Source: Prevotella sp. E13-27
GTDB taxonomy: Bacteria > Bacteroidota > Bacteroidia > Bacteroidales > Bacteroidaceae
Direction: 5' to 3'
Length of the DNA: 64,000 nt
NCBI RefSeq assembly: GCF_023217965.1
Contig: NZ_JALPSC010000001.1
Coordinates: forward strand, 1,178,001-1,242,000
Below the pieces are notes generated by a model. The model did not search any database. It was not told the origin of the DNA and worked only from the letters and a program-made list of their open reading frames with translations. Below are positions 30,410 through 39,140 of this stretch, piece after piece. The position numbers and the translations under genes are program-made. The first letter of the stretch is position 1, and each line of letters begins with the position of its first letter.

Positions 30410-32341
30410 TTATTTGTCAAGGTCAAGTGATATGCGTCCGTTCAGGTTTATCTTAATATTTTCCAGCTGAACCCTGTGTTTGCTAGCATTGAGGGTTTCT
30501 GCCGTAGGCTGTTTCGCACTGGCCATCACTTCAAGCACTATGCCGTCGAAGTTCTTAAGGTTACCAGAAACCTTCAGGCGCAGTTTCTTGTTCTTGGGGT
30601 CTCCCTTCTTGTAAACGGTGAGGCCGCCGTTAAGCACATTACCATTGTTGTCGATAAGCTCCACCTTGCAGTCGGTAATTACAGGGGCGTTGCCGTTGTT
30701 GTCCTTTACACCGATAGCCTTTGGTGAGGTGATGAGCAGTTCAAGCGGTGTGCTGTTGTGGATGTCGGCTTCTATGAGGACATGGCTGCCTTCGTAAAGG
30801 TTTATGTCCTGGTCCTTCAGATCTTTGTTGATGTTATCCAGGGTGTCTGTATAGACGATGAGGGAACCATTCTCCAGAGCCAGCGGTGCCGTAAACTCAT
30901 ATGAAGGCTTTATCTCATATCCCAGTCCGCGCTTCACTGTGGTGGTATCATTGGCATAGAGGTCAATTGTTGTTGCTGGGTTGGCCACAGGATTAGATGT
31001 GTCGTGGTTTGCCTCGGCAGTGAATGTGAAGTCTAAGCTCTCAGGAATCTTTGTTATGATAGAGTCCATGTCGAACACCTCATAGAGGTTTCCGCCAAGT
31101 GGGGTGATGCCTGGAGTGTTCACCTGTATGTAGGATGTTGTAGCATCGTCAGTTCCACCCTTGCGGTTGATATATATGGTGGTCTTGGGGGTAATGCTTT
31201 GACGTTTCATCACAATGTCCTTGTTCTTTGTAAGGTTTAGCTTGCGTTTTGTGCCGTCCTTGTAGTTGGCAGTGAGCACACCCTTAAGCATTGCCTCCAT
31301 ATCCACGTTGTTCTCTATCTCAATCTTGATTGTGGGGTTCTCAAGCATTATGTGCACGCGCTCGTCAGTGAGGAAGCCGGGTACAGAGCTTATTTGGGTA
31401 TTCTTGTCGTCAATGTTGATGTCGGGGTTGAACCAACCTTCAGCACGGGTGATGACGAACTCGTGGTTGGCATTACCGAGGTTCATGTTGGCAATGGTGA
31501 TATCTTTTGAGCCTGGTGTCGTTGTTATGATGTCATTGGTGGTGAAATGCATCAAGACCTTTATAAGTCCATGCATGTTAATGGTGTTGGGATTTACCAC
31601 CACGTAGCTCTCTTTGGCAGGCGTCTCTGTGTCAATGTTCTCAATGTTTGTCAGTGACAATGCGAGATGATATGCCGTCGAAGTGTTGTGGTTAGTTATC
31701 TTCACTATGTTGTAGTTAGCGTCGGATGTCTTGTCTATGACCTTACCCGTTTCGTCGAAAGCGAAGAATTTAGGGATATACACGTCCATCGACATTTTGT
31801 TTACCATATTGGCAATGTCGGGGAAGTTGATGTCAAGACTAATGCCTCCATTGATGTCGGCCTTGTTGATCTTTACTATCTGACTATTGCCTGCTGGATC
31901 GGAGAAGTTGAATGTGGCAATGGTTGTTGGAACACCTGTCTCGGGCAGGGTGTAACTGTTCACAATGCTATTTGCCTTGTCATAAGCCATAGCAGCGGTG
32001 ATACCGAATGGAATGTTTTGGGCGGTAAGGTTGTCCTGTACGAAGGAAACCTCTTTCACCTTAGGAGTGGCTGGCGAGATGTTGTCGCTCTTTACGAATT
32101 GATAGTCACCATTGGCGAGCGTGTCAATACAGTCATCTTCCTCGAATTTCAGAAGATCGCCAAGAGGGCTGTTCTTCGTGGAACTTGTCGGTAGCGTAAA
32201 GCCGTCGGAACCTATACCGATAGTGGTATCGAGGTCACTGAGGTCGATGTTTTCATCGGTAGAACATGAGAAGAACATCGTGCCGGAGAACAATACTCCA
32301 AGTGCCATTAAGGCATGGTTTAAACCAGTAATTTTCCTCAT
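30410..32341 (-). CDS. Large secreted lipoprotein of unknown function
   Basis: 643 residues with lipobox GTMFFSC, so it is anchored in the outer membrane. The mature part is beta-rich with many Thr/Asn/Asp residues and repeated calls such as ADINGGISLDINFPD and VKVSGNLKNFDGIVLEV, which suggest several Ig-like domains. I recognise no catalytic motif. It follows the speA terminator and precedes the DUF5723 barrel gene, so the two may act together at the cell surface. Confidence 0.7.
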   Translation of the reverse strand: MRKITGLNHALMALGVLFSGTMFFSCSTDENIDLSDLDTTIGIGSDGFTLPTSSTKNSPLGDLLKFEEDDCIDTLANGDYQFVKSDNISPATPKVKEVSFVQDNLTAQNIPFGITAAMAYDKANSIVNSYTLPETGVPTTIATFNFSDPAGNSQIVKINKADINGGISLDINFPDIANMVNKMSMDVYIPKFFAFDETGKVIDKTSDANYNIVKITNHNTSTAYHLALSLTNIENIDTETPAKESYVVVNPNTINMHGLIKVLMHFTTNDIITTTPGSKDITIANMNLGNANHEFVITRAEGWFNPDINIDDKNTQISSVPGFLTDERVHIMLENPTIKIEIENNVDMEAMLKGVLTANYKDGTKRKLNLTKNKDIVMKRQSITPKTTIYINRKGGTDDATTSYIQVNTPGITPLGGNLYEVFDMDSIITKIPESLDFTFTAEANHDTSNPVANPATTIDLYANDTTTVKRGLGYEIKPSYEFTAPLALENGSLIVYTDTLDNINKDLKDQDINLYEGSHVLIEADIHNSTPLELLITSPKAIGVKDNNGNAPVITDCKVELIDNNGNVLNGGLTVYKKGDPKNKKLRLKVSGNLKNFDGIVLEVMASAKQPTAETLNASKHRVQLENIKINLNGRISLDLDK

Positions 32342-32374
32342 ATTGAAAATGTTATTAGGTTAGTTAATATTCAT

Positions 32375-32416
32375 AAAAAAAACAGCAGTTATTGGGACTA
32401 AGCCACATAACTGCTG
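32375..32416 (-). terminator. Rho-independent terminator of the topA-speA gene run
   Basis: On the minus strand CAGCAGTTAT and ATAACTGCTG form a perfect 10-bp stem around a 14-base loop, followed by eight T. It lies just after the speA stop. Confidence 0.9.
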
Positions 32417-32485
32417 CAAATATATTTATAAAAATTCAAAAATGCAAATAAATCACAGAGAAAATAACCAAATTAATGGAAATTT

Positions 32486-34378
32486 TTACTCAAGATAGGT
32501 ATAGCCGTAGAGTCCTGAGCGGTAGTTGCTGAGGAATTCCTTGCCTTCTTCGAGAGTGATGCGTCCTTCTTTGACGCTCTTCGTTACCCATATCTCCAGC
32601 TGGCGTACAAGTTTCTTTGGGTTGTACTGCACATATTCGAGCACCTCTTCTACTGTCTCGCCGTCAATAATCTGGTCGATGTGATAGTGACCGTCCTTCA
32701 CTGATACGTGTACGGCAGTGGTGTCGCCAAACAGGTTGTGCATGTCGCCAAGAATCTCCTGATAGGCGCCAACGAGGAACACTCCGAGGTAGTAGTTCTC
32801 GTTTTTCTTAAGTGCATGTACGGGCAGTGAATGGGAATTGTGGCGGTTGGTCACGAAGTTGGCAATCTTACCGTCAGAGTCGCATGTGATGTCCTGTATG
32901 GTCGCATTGCGTGTAGGACGCTCGTCGAGACGCTGTATAGGCATGATGGGGAATATCTGGTCGATAGCCCATGAGTCGGGCAGCGACTGGAACAGTGAGA
33001 AGTTGCAGAAGTACTTGTCTGCCAGCAGTTTGTCGATGCTCTTCAGCTCTTCTGGCACATGCTTCATATTCTTGGCAAGAGCGTTTATCTCGTGGCATAC
33101 GCTCCAGTACATGGCTTCAATCTCGGCGCGTGTCTTCAGGTCAACGATGCCGTGAGAGAAGAGGTTGAGCACCTCTTCGCGTATCTGCTCAGCGTCGTGC
33201 CAGTCCTCAAGCACATTGCGAGGTGATAGGTTGTCCCAAATCTCGTAGAGGTCCTTTACCAGCTGGTGAGAGTTCTCATCGGGCTCAAACTCTTCGGGCA
33301 TCTCGGGCAGTGAAGCTGTCTCCAGCACGTCAATGACGAGCACAGAGTGGTGAGCTGCCAGCGAGCGTCCGCTCTCAGTGATTATGTTGGGGTGGGGCAG
33401 TCCGTTCTTGTTTGCTGCATCGACGAAGGTGTAGATACAGTCATTGACATACTCTTGGATGGAGTAGTTGACGGAGCTTTCGCTCGATGGTGAGCGTGTG
33501 CCGTCGTAATCGACGCCCAGTCCGCCACCACAGTCAACAAACTCTACGTTGTAGCCCAGCTTGTGCAACTGGATATAGAACTGTGAAGCCTCGCGCAGTG
33601 CCGTTTGTATGCGGCGTATCTTTGTTATCTGTGAACCGATATGGAAATGTATGAGCTTCAGACAGTCGCGCATGCCTCGCTTGTCGAGCTGTTCCAGCGC
33701 GTCGAGAAGCTCGGCACTTGTCAGTCCGAACTTTGAGGCATCGCCGCCACTCTCTTCCCACTTGCCGCTGCCACTTGAAGCCAGCTTTATTCGGATGCCG
33801 ATGTTGGGCTTCACGTTGAGCTTCTTTGCCTCACGGGCAATGATGTCAAGCTCATTTAGCTTCTCAACGACGATGAAGATGCGCTTGCCCATCTTCTGGG
33901 CAAGGAGGGCGAGCTCAATATATGACTGGTCTTTGTAGCCGTTGCAGATGATGATAGAGTCGCTCTGGCACTGTACGGCTATGACGGCATGGAGCTCAGG
34001 CTTAGAGCCGGCCTCGATGCCAAGGTTGAACTTGCGTCCATGAGAGATGATTTCTTCCACCACAGGCTGCATCTGGTTCACCTTGATGGGGAACACCACG
34101 TAGTTCTCAGCCTTGTAGTCGTATTCCTTAGCAGCTTTCTTGAAGCAGCTCCATGTCTTCTCGATACGGTTGTCGAGAATGTCGGGGAAGCGTAACAGCA
34201 CTGGCGACGTGACATCTCGCAGCGACAGCTCGTCCATCACTTCGCGAATGTCTATCTGAGTATCGTCCTTGCAGGGCGTAACATAGACATTGCCTTTGTC
34301 GTTGATACCGAAGTAGCTTGTGCCCCAGCCGTTGATGTTATACAGCTCACGGGCATCGTCAATGGTCCATTTCTTCAT
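32486..34378 (-). CDS. speA: Biosynthetic arginine decarboxylase
   Basis: Decarboxylates arginine to agmatine for polyamine synthesis, using PLP. It has 630 residues, full length for SpeA. The N-terminus WTIDDARELYNINGWGTSYFG is characteristic. The PLP lysine is in YVVFPIKVNQMQPVVEEI, the glycine loop in FVDCGGGLGVDYDGT, and the C-terminal domain has the catalytic-site segment around ITCDSDGKI. It starts 8 bases after the aroK stop and is probably cotranscribed with it; a strong terminator follows. Confidence 0.96.
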   Translation of the reverse strand: MKKWTIDDARELYNINGWGTSYFGINDKGNVYVTPCKDDTQIDIREVMDELSLRDVTSPVLLRFPDILDNRIEKTWSCFKKAAKEYDYKAENYVVFPIKVNQMQPVVEEIISHGRKFNLGIEAGSKPELHAVIAVQCQSDSIIICNGYKDQSYIELALLAQKMGKRIFIVVEKLNELDIIAREAKKLNVKPNIGIRIKLASSGSGKWEESGGDASKFGLTSAELLDALEQLDKRGMRDCLKLIHFHIGSQITKIRRIQTALREASQFYIQLHKLGYNVEFVDCGGGLGVDYDGTRSPSSESSVNYSIQEYVNDCIYTFVDAANKNGLPHPNIITESGRSLAAHHSVLVIDVLETASLPEMPEEFEPDENSHQLVKDLYEIWDNLSPRNVLEDWHDAEQIREEVLNLFSHGIVDLKTRAEIEAMYWSVCHEINALAKNMKHVPEELKSIDKLLADKYFCNFSLFQSLPDSWAIDQIFPIMPIQRLDERPTRNATIQDITCDSDGKIANFVTNRHNSHSLPVHALKKNENYYLGVFLVGAYQEILGDMHNLFGDTTAVHVSVKDGHYHIDQIIDGETVEEVLEYVQYNPKKLVRQLEIWVTKSVKEGRITLEEGKEFLSNYRSGLYGYTYLE

Positions 34379-34386
34379 GTTCTCTG

Positions 34387-34989
34387 TTAGGGGACTAGTG
34401 ATAGAAGTTCTTTAAGTTTCTCTATTGTTATCTTTATCTTGTCATAGTTGTCCATGAGGCTGACATCGAGGGTGTAGCGCGCCTTGTTATAGAACTGCTC
34501 GCGATAGTCAAGCTGTTCGCGTATGAAGGCTGTCAGCTCCTCAGCGTTCTTGCCTTTTATCAGCGGGCGTTCCACCTTTCCCATGCGCAGGTGCTTCTCC
34601 AGTACGTCGGGCTCGCAGCGCAGATAGACCACCTGTCCCTGCTGGTTCATATAGTCCATGTTGTCAAAGAAACAGGGTGTTCCGCCTCCGCAGCTGATGA
34701 TGACATCTTCAAACTCTGCCACCTCGTGGAGCATGTTACGCTCTATATTGCGGAAACCTTCCTCACCCAGCTCGGCAAAGATCTGGGGGATGGTCTTGCG
34801 ACGGCGGCTCTCGATATACCAGTCGAGGTCATAGAACGGCATTCCCAGTTCTTTTGAAAGTGCCTTGCCGACAGTGGTCTTGCCGGCTCCCATGTAGCCG
34901 ATAAGAATAATGCGTCGAAAAAGACTCTCCCCCTGCCCCTCCCTGTGAGGGAGGGGAGTGGTTAGACCGCTCTCAGTGATATTATTCAT
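34387..34989 (-). CDS. aroK: Shikimate kinase with repeat-derived N-terminal extension
   Basis: Phosphorylates shikimate in the aromatic amino-acid pathway. The kinase proper begins at RRIILIGYMGAGKTT (P-loop GAGKTTVG). It continues with FYDLDWYIESR (shikimate-binding Asp), CGGGTPCF and the lid with KVERPLIKGK. The first 25 residues (for example TPLPHREGQGESLF) are the translation of a C-rich palindromic repeat (34918-34959), not part of the family. No ATG lies between the repeat and the kinase domain, so the original start may have been displaced. The gene precedes speA. Confidence 0.93.
   Translation of the reverse strand: MNNITESGLTTPLPHREGQGESLFRRIILIGYMGAGKTTVGKALSKELGMPFYDLDWYIESRRRKTIPQIFAELGEEGFRNIERNMLHEVAEFEDVIISCGGGTPCFFDNMDYMNQQGQVVYLRCEPDVLEKHLRMGKVERPLIKGKNAEELTAFIREQLDYREQFYNKARYTLDVSLMDNYDKIKITIEKLKELLSLVP
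34918..34959. repeat. C-rich palindromic repeat, left copy of a 42-bp inverted pair
   Basis: Contains a hairpin of the CCCTCCCTGTGAGGGAGGG kind preceded by CTCCCCCTGCCC. It is the exact complement, over 42 bases, of 35482-35523. It lies inside the first codons of aroK. Confidence 0.9.
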
Positions 34990-35060
34990 GTTCTAAATCA
35001 ATGTCTTTTCTATATTAAAATCAACATCTCAATCGATATCATAATTATTATTTAAATATC

Positions 35061-35432
35061 TCAATCAATATTGAAATAATGTTCTATTTGAGTCAAGACT
35101 GAATCAGGGTCGTTAAGGACTTCTTCATTTGTGAATCGCATTACGTGGTAGCCAATGCTTTCTAAATAGTCCTCGCGTATTGCATCGTTTTCGGTCTGAC
35201 GTGGTTCTGAATGATATCCTCCATCCACTTCTACGATGAGGCCTCCGTGTCTTGAAACGAAATCTGCTATATAGTCGCCTATAACATGCTGCCTTAGAAA
35301 TTTCTCTCCTGCAACACCTTTTCTCAGATATTCCCAGAGAATGGTTTCTGCCAAAGTTGCTTCTTTTCTGTTTTTCCGTGCAAATTCCTTAAGGAGTCCG
35401 TATCGGTCGGGAGCAGCTGTCTTATAGCTCAT
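35061..35432 (-). CDS. DUF559 family endonuclease-like protein
   Basis: 123 residues, the usual length for the DUF559/very-short-patch-repair-like group. Motifs: LAETILWEYLRKGVAGEKFLRQ (helix with the conserved Glu), YIADFVSRHGGLIVEVDGGYH (the Asp and Glu of a PD-(D/E)XK-like site followed by DGxxH), and a terminal YHVMRFTNEEVLND. It lies alone between topA and aroK, flanked by 42-bp inverted C-rich repeats. This gives it the look of an inserted cassette. Its biological role is not established. Confidence 0.88.
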   Translation of the reverse strand: MSYKTAAPDRYGLLKEFARKNRKEATLAETILWEYLRKGVAGEKFLRQHVIGDYIADFVSRHGGLIVEVDGGYHSEPRQTENDAIREDYLESIGYHVMRFTNEEVLNDPDSVLTQIEHYFNID

Positions 35433-35481
35433 ATATTGAATAAAACGTATCTAAGCCTCGTTTTCCGTAGTAAGTCTATCT

Positions 35482-35523
35482 ACTCCCCTCCCTCACAGGG
35501 AGGGGCAGGGGGAGAGTCTTTTT
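35482..35523. repeat. C-rich palindromic repeat, right copy of the 42-bp inverted pair
   Basis: Exact reverse complement of 34918-34959. Its last bases overlap the topA stop codon. About 520 bases, carrying only the DUF559 gene, lie between the copies. Confidence 0.9.
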
Positions 35524-37831
35524 ACTTATTAATCACCTTCATGCACTCATCATATGTAAGCTGCTTTGCGCGGTCGTGCATAGACTTAGGCATGCGGTAG
35601 TTCTTTCCGTCGTAAACAATATAGGGACCGTAGCGGCCATTCATTATCTCCAGCTTCGGATCTTCCTCAAAGGTCTTAATGTGCTTCTGTACTTCTGCCT
35701 GGCGCTTCGCGTCAATGAGCTTCACTGCGTCAACGATGGTGAACGCTAATGGATTGGCATCCTTGGGCAGTGATGTGTATTTGCCTGCATGGTAAACATA
35801 AGGTCCGAAACGGCCTGAGCCAATGGTTACAGGCTCACCTTCATATTCGCCAAGCATGCGGGGCAGCTTGAACAGTTCAAGAGCCTGCTCAAGGGTGATG
35901 GTCTCCATGCTCATCTCCTTGGGCAGATGGGCAAACTGAGGCTTGTCCTTGTCGTCGGCAGTGCCTATCTGTACCACAGGTCCGAAACGGCCAATCTTGA
36001 CAAACACAGGCTTCTTAGTGCGTGGGTCCTTACCCAGTTCGCGCTCTCCTGCCTTATGCTCTGAGCGTGCGTTGATGGTCTTCTCAACAATGGGCTCGAA
36101 CTCTTTGTAGAAGTCTCTCATCATCTTCTTCCACTGCTCCTTACCATCGGCAATCTGGTCGAAGTCCTGCTCCACCTTGGCAGTGAAGTTATAGTCCATG
36201 ATAGAGGGGAAGTTCTCCATGAGGAAGTCGTTGACCACGATACCAATGTCCGTGGGCAGCAGCTTGCCTTTGTCGGAACCACTCATCTCTACGCGGAACT
36301 TATCGGTGATGAGCTTACCCTTCAGGATCAGCACGTTGTACTTGCGCTCCTCGCCTTTCTTGTCACCCTTTACAACATATTCACGCTGCTGGATGGTAGA
36401 GATGGTTGGCGCGTAGGTAGAAGGACGACCGATGCCCAGCTCCTCAAGCTTGTGAACGAGCGATGCTTCAGTATAGCGCTGAGGTCCCTGGCTGTAGCGC
36501 TCAGTGGCACTTATCTCGCGGCGTGTCAGCTCCTGACCTTCGTTCAGCGGCGGGAGCACGGCTATGAATGTGTCCTGATTGTTGTCTTCGTCATCGTTAG
36601 ACTCGTGGTAAACCTTGATGAAACCATCGAACTTCACTACCTCGCCCTGAGCAACAAACTGACTGTCGAGAGGGCTCTGCTTGCTTTCAACGGTGATGTT
36701 GACCGTAGTCTTCTCAATCTCGGCATCTGCCATCTGGCTGGCAATGGTGCGCTTCCAGATGAGCTCATAGAGACGGCGCTCCTGAAGGGTGCCTTCTATG
36801 CTCTTCATGTTCATGTTTGTTGGGCGGATAGCCTCGTGGGCTTCTTGGGCACCCTTTGTACTGGTGTGATACTGGCGCACTTTGCTGTACTCCTCGCCAT
36901 AGAGGGTGGTTATCTCATCCTTTGAGGCATTGATGCACAGACCTGAGAGGTTCACCGAGTCAGTACGCATGTAGGTTATCTGTCCGTTCTCGTAAAGATG
37001 CTGTGCAATCATCATCGTCTGACTGACAGTATAGCCCAGTTTGCGGGCAGCTTCCTGCTGAAGTGTTGATGTGGTGAATGGGGGAGCAGGAGTACGCTTC
37101 ATTGGCTTCTTGCTGACACTCTCTACTGTGAAGACTGCATCCTTACACAGCTCCAGAAACTGGCGTGCCTCGTCCTCGGTCTTCATGCGCTGAGAGAGAA
37201 CAGCCTTCACCTCTGACTGTGAGCCGTCGGCATTGGTAACGGCGAAGATGCCGTTTACGCTGTAGTAGCTCTCGCTGTTGAAAGCCTGCACCTCGCGCTC
37301 GCGCTCAACGATGAGACGCACGGCAACGCTCTGTACACGACCTGCTGAGAGGGATGGCTTCACCTTTCTCCAAAGCACCGGTGAAAGCTTAAAGCCTACC
37401 AAGCGGTCAAGCACGCGACGGGCCTGCTGTGCGTTGACAAGGTTCATGTCCAGATGACGTGGATGCTGAAGGGCTTCGAGAATGGCAGGTTTGGTAATCT
37501 CGTGGAAGACAATACGGCTGGTCTTCGCCTCGTCAAGACCGAGAACTTCGCACAGGTGCCATGAAATAGCTTCTCCCTCGCGGTCCTCATCACTTGCCAG
37601 CCACACCTTCTCGGCGTTCTTGGCTTGGGTCTTCAGTTCGCTTACCAACTTCTTCTTCTCTTCGGGGATTTCATATTCGGGTTCCAGAGTATCATTGTCG
37701 ATACTTATCTCCTTCTTCTTCAAGTCGCGGATGTGACCGTAGCTTGACATCACTTTGTAGTCCTTACCAAGAAACTTCTCAATAGTCTTTGCCTTGGCAG
37801 GAGACTCCACAATGACAAGATTTTTTTCCAT
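35522..37831 (-). CDS. topA: DNA topoisomerase I
   Basis: Relaxes negative supercoils by a single-strand break through a 5'-phosphotyrosine. It has 769 residues. The Toprim domain has LVIVESPAKAKTIEKFLG and WLASDEDREGEAISWHL, and the active-site Tyr is in GQITYMRTDSVNLS. The C-terminus holds three glycine-rich repeats (GRFGPVVQIG, GRFGPYVYHAG, GRYGPYIVYDG) in place of four-Cys zinc fingers, as in many Bacteroidetes enzymes. The stop codon touches the C-rich repeat at 35482. Confidence 0.97.
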   Translation of the reverse strand: MEKNLVIVESPAKAKTIEKFLGKDYKVMSSYGHIRDLKKKEISIDNDTLEPEYEIPEEKKKLVSELKTQAKNAEKVWLASDEDREGEAISWHLCEVLGLDEAKTSRIVFHEITKPAILEALQHPRHLDMNLVNAQQARRVLDRLVGFKLSPVLWRKVKPSLSAGRVQSVAVRLIVEREREVQAFNSESYYSVNGIFAVTNADGSQSEVKAVLSQRMKTEDEARQFLELCKDAVFTVESVSKKPMKRTPAPPFTTSTLQQEAARKLGYTVSQTMMIAQHLYENGQITYMRTDSVNLSGLCINASKDEITTLYGEEYSKVRQYHTSTKGAQEAHEAIRPTNMNMKSIEGTLQERRLYELIWKRTIASQMADAEIEKTTVNITVESKQSPLDSQFVAQGEVVKFDGFIKVYHESNDDEDNNQDTFIAVLPPLNEGQELTRREISATERYSQGPQRYTEASLVHKLEELGIGRPSTYAPTISTIQQREYVVKGDKKGEERKYNVLILKGKLITDKFRVEMSGSDKGKLLPTDIGIVVNDFLMENFPSIMDYNFTAKVEQDFDQIADGKEQWKKMMRDFYKEFEPIVEKTINARSEHKAGERELGKDPRTKKPVFVKIGRFGPVVQIGTADDKDKPQFAHLPKEMSMETITLEQALELFKLPRMLGEYEGEPVTIGSGRFGPYVYHAGKYTSLPKDANPLAFTIVDAVKLIDAKRQAEVQKHIKTFEEDPKLEIMNGRYGPYIVYDGKNYRMPKSMHDRAKQLTYDECMKVINK

Positions 37832-37862
37832 TCTTCTTATCTTATTTGATTATTTTGGGCTG

Positions 37863-37870
37863 CAAAAGTA
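37863..37870 (-). promoter_or_regulatory. -7 promoter element of topA
   Basis: On the minus strand TACTTTTG matches TAnnTTTG, 32 bases before the topA ATG. Confidence 0.5.
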
Positions 37871-38060
37871 AGCAAAAAGTTTGCTTTCACCTTATTTATA
37901 TAAAGAAATTTAATATTCTTAACGATTCAGCGCTTCTTTGTAACAACTCCGAATTATTAACGAAGCACTTCATAAGGTCTAAGTAATAGACAAATATTAC
38001 TCGCAAGTATATACCTGTATTTGCATGCAAATCGTTATAAAGAAAAAAACAGAAACAACA

Positions 38061-38188
38061 CTTTTCGATGTTTGTAGCTCCTGCAGAGCTCCTGTGATAA
38101 GGGCTATAGCCTTGTCTTTAAGAGCAAGCTCTTCAGCCAAAGCCATAGCCATTATCACATAACTATCGTTATTACAAACATCGAAAAG
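38061..38188 (-). repeat. 128-base hairpin element, copy 1
   Basis: Arms CTTTTCGATGTTTGTA and TACAAACATCGAAAAG form a perfect 16-bp base. Further pairing follows (TGTGATAA with TTATCACA, GGCTAT with ATAGCC) and the apex is AAGAGC/GCTCTT. Read on the minus strand it aligns with copy 2 over most of its length, including TTTGTAATAACGA and GCTCTTAAAGACAAG. Confidence 0.85.
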
Positions 38189-38253
38189 AAAAAACACCGG
38201 CTTTTCAAGCCTAAAAAAACGTTGCACATCAACGATTCAAACATTAGCAAAAC

Positions 38254-38397
38254 CTAGAATACGTACATATGGCCAGTGCTTTTGTCCAAATAATATCTCT
38301 CACACTGGTCACGGATAGGGACCTTGTAACACTTGTTTTTGAGTTCCGTAGCAAGATTGGGGTTGCTATCTACCAGTTTTGAAATGTTGTAATTCAT
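38254..38397 (-). CDS. Putative 47-residue protein between the two hairpins
   Basis: ATG at 38397, stop TAG at 38254. The product begins MNYNISKLVDSNPNLATELK and ends CERYYLDKSTGHMYVF, a mixed charged and aromatic composition that looks protein-like rather than random. It sits almost centrally between two related hairpins. I do not recognise a family, and no clear promoter was found. It could be spurious. Confidence 0.45.
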   Translation of the reverse strand: MNYNISKLVDSNPNLATELKNKCYKVPIRDQCERYYLDKSTGHMYVF

Positions 38398-38491
38398 AAC
38401 TATAAAGATGTTTTATTGACAGAACGATGAATCAAGTATATTATTGCACTAATCTTTGTTTTTTAGATTGTGATAACAATCGGTGTTTTTG

Positions 38492-38617
38492 CTTTTTGAG
38501 GTTTGTAATAACGAAGTTATGTGCTTAGTGCTATGGCCTGGTCGTAAGAGCTCGCTCTTAAAGACAAGACCATAGCACTAAGCGCAATAGTTACATGTAA
38601 CTACAAACCTCAAAAAG
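38492..38617 (+). repeat. 126-base hairpin element, copy 2 (inverted relative to copy 1)
   Basis: Perfect 16-bp base CTTTTTGAGGTTTGTA / TACAAACCTCAAAAAG, a second perfect stem GCTTAGTGCTATGG / CCATAGCACTAAGC, and apex TAAGAGC/GCTCTTA. Sequence identity to copy 1 includes both stem and loop positions, with paired changes in the base stem. Confidence 0.85.
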
Positions 38618-38710
38618 GGTTTTTGTGGTTTTTGTGAAAATAGTAGCTAATGGCTTTGCAAATACCACCGAAGAATGGCTTACATTGTCACTTGAGCTGA
38701 TGGAAAAAAT

Positions 38711-38793
38711 TAAATCTGCGTCACAGATTTAATAAACTGCGTCACAGAATACATAATCTGCGTCGTGGATTTAATAATCTGTGTCGCAGATTT
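38711..38793. repeat. Four tandem palindromic units, AATCTGCGTCACAGATT type
   Basis: Copies at about 38711, 38735, 38753 and 38774, roughly 20-23 bases apart. Each is an imperfect palindrome around TGCGTCACA, TGCGTCGTG or TGTGTCGCA. They lie downstream of yidD and could act as protein-binding or transcript-end sites. Confidence 0.75.
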
Positions 38794-38875
38794 AATAATT
38801 TCTGACTGTTTTACCCGCTATGTCAAATAGAAAGAATCGTCTTTTCTGTCGCTCTAATTCTGTTTGTTTAACAGT

Positions 38876-39118
38876 TTAGGGCACTGGGTCGTAGCCTGAG
38901 CCTCCCCATGGATTACAACGCAGTATGCGCCATATGGCGAGAGCCAGTCCTTTAAAAGGACCATGCTTGACAATAGCCTGGCGGGCATACTCTGAACATG
39001 TGGGAGTGAAACGGCATGACGCAGGAGTAAAAGGAGTGATGAAGTGTTGATAGAACAGTATGGGTAGTAGCAACAACCACTTCAGGGGCAGACAAATATA
39101 ATACCAAAGGGAGCGCAA
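38876..39118 (-). CDS. yidD: Membrane protein insertion efficiency factor
   Basis: 80 residues, the family's usual length. It helps YidC insert proteins into the inner membrane. The conserved core is [21 protein letters not shown] and the C-terminal [17 protein letters not shown]. It follows rnpA by 22 bases, the usual rnpA-yidD order. Confidence 0.95.
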   Translation of the reverse strand: MRSLWYYICLPLKWLLLLPILFYQHFITPFTPASCRFTPTCSEYARQAIVKHGPFKGLALAIWRILRCNPWGGSGYDPVP

Positions 39119-39140
39119 GGTGAGAGATGACGGAAAAGGG

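Larger units (their letters stand above)
37871..38875. other. 1-kb region between topA and yidD: two hairpins, a small ORF and tandem repeats
   Basis: It contains hairpin 1 (38061-38188), a 47-codon ORF (38254-38397), hairpin 2 (38492-38617) and palindromic tandem repeats (38711-38793). A longer minus-strand frame over hairpin 1 (37997-38227) reads through both arms; it contains LAEELALKDKAIALITGALQ and might be translated, but its ends are unconvincing. Confidence 0.7.

Noticed and set aside
32417..32424. TATATTTG box on the minus strand upstream of the large lipoprotein gene
   Set aside because: A transcript from it would begin inside the speA terminator hairpin and run at once into its T-run.
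37997..38227. 76-codon minus-strand ORF across hairpin 1
   Set aside because: Both hairpin arms are translated and the ends are not protein-like. The repeat explains the open frame better, though the EELALKDKAIALITGALQ part may deserve a homology search.
38711..38793. Possible CRISPR array from four short palindromic repeats
   Set aside because: Units of about 20 bases stand almost back to back with no spacers of 30-40 bases.
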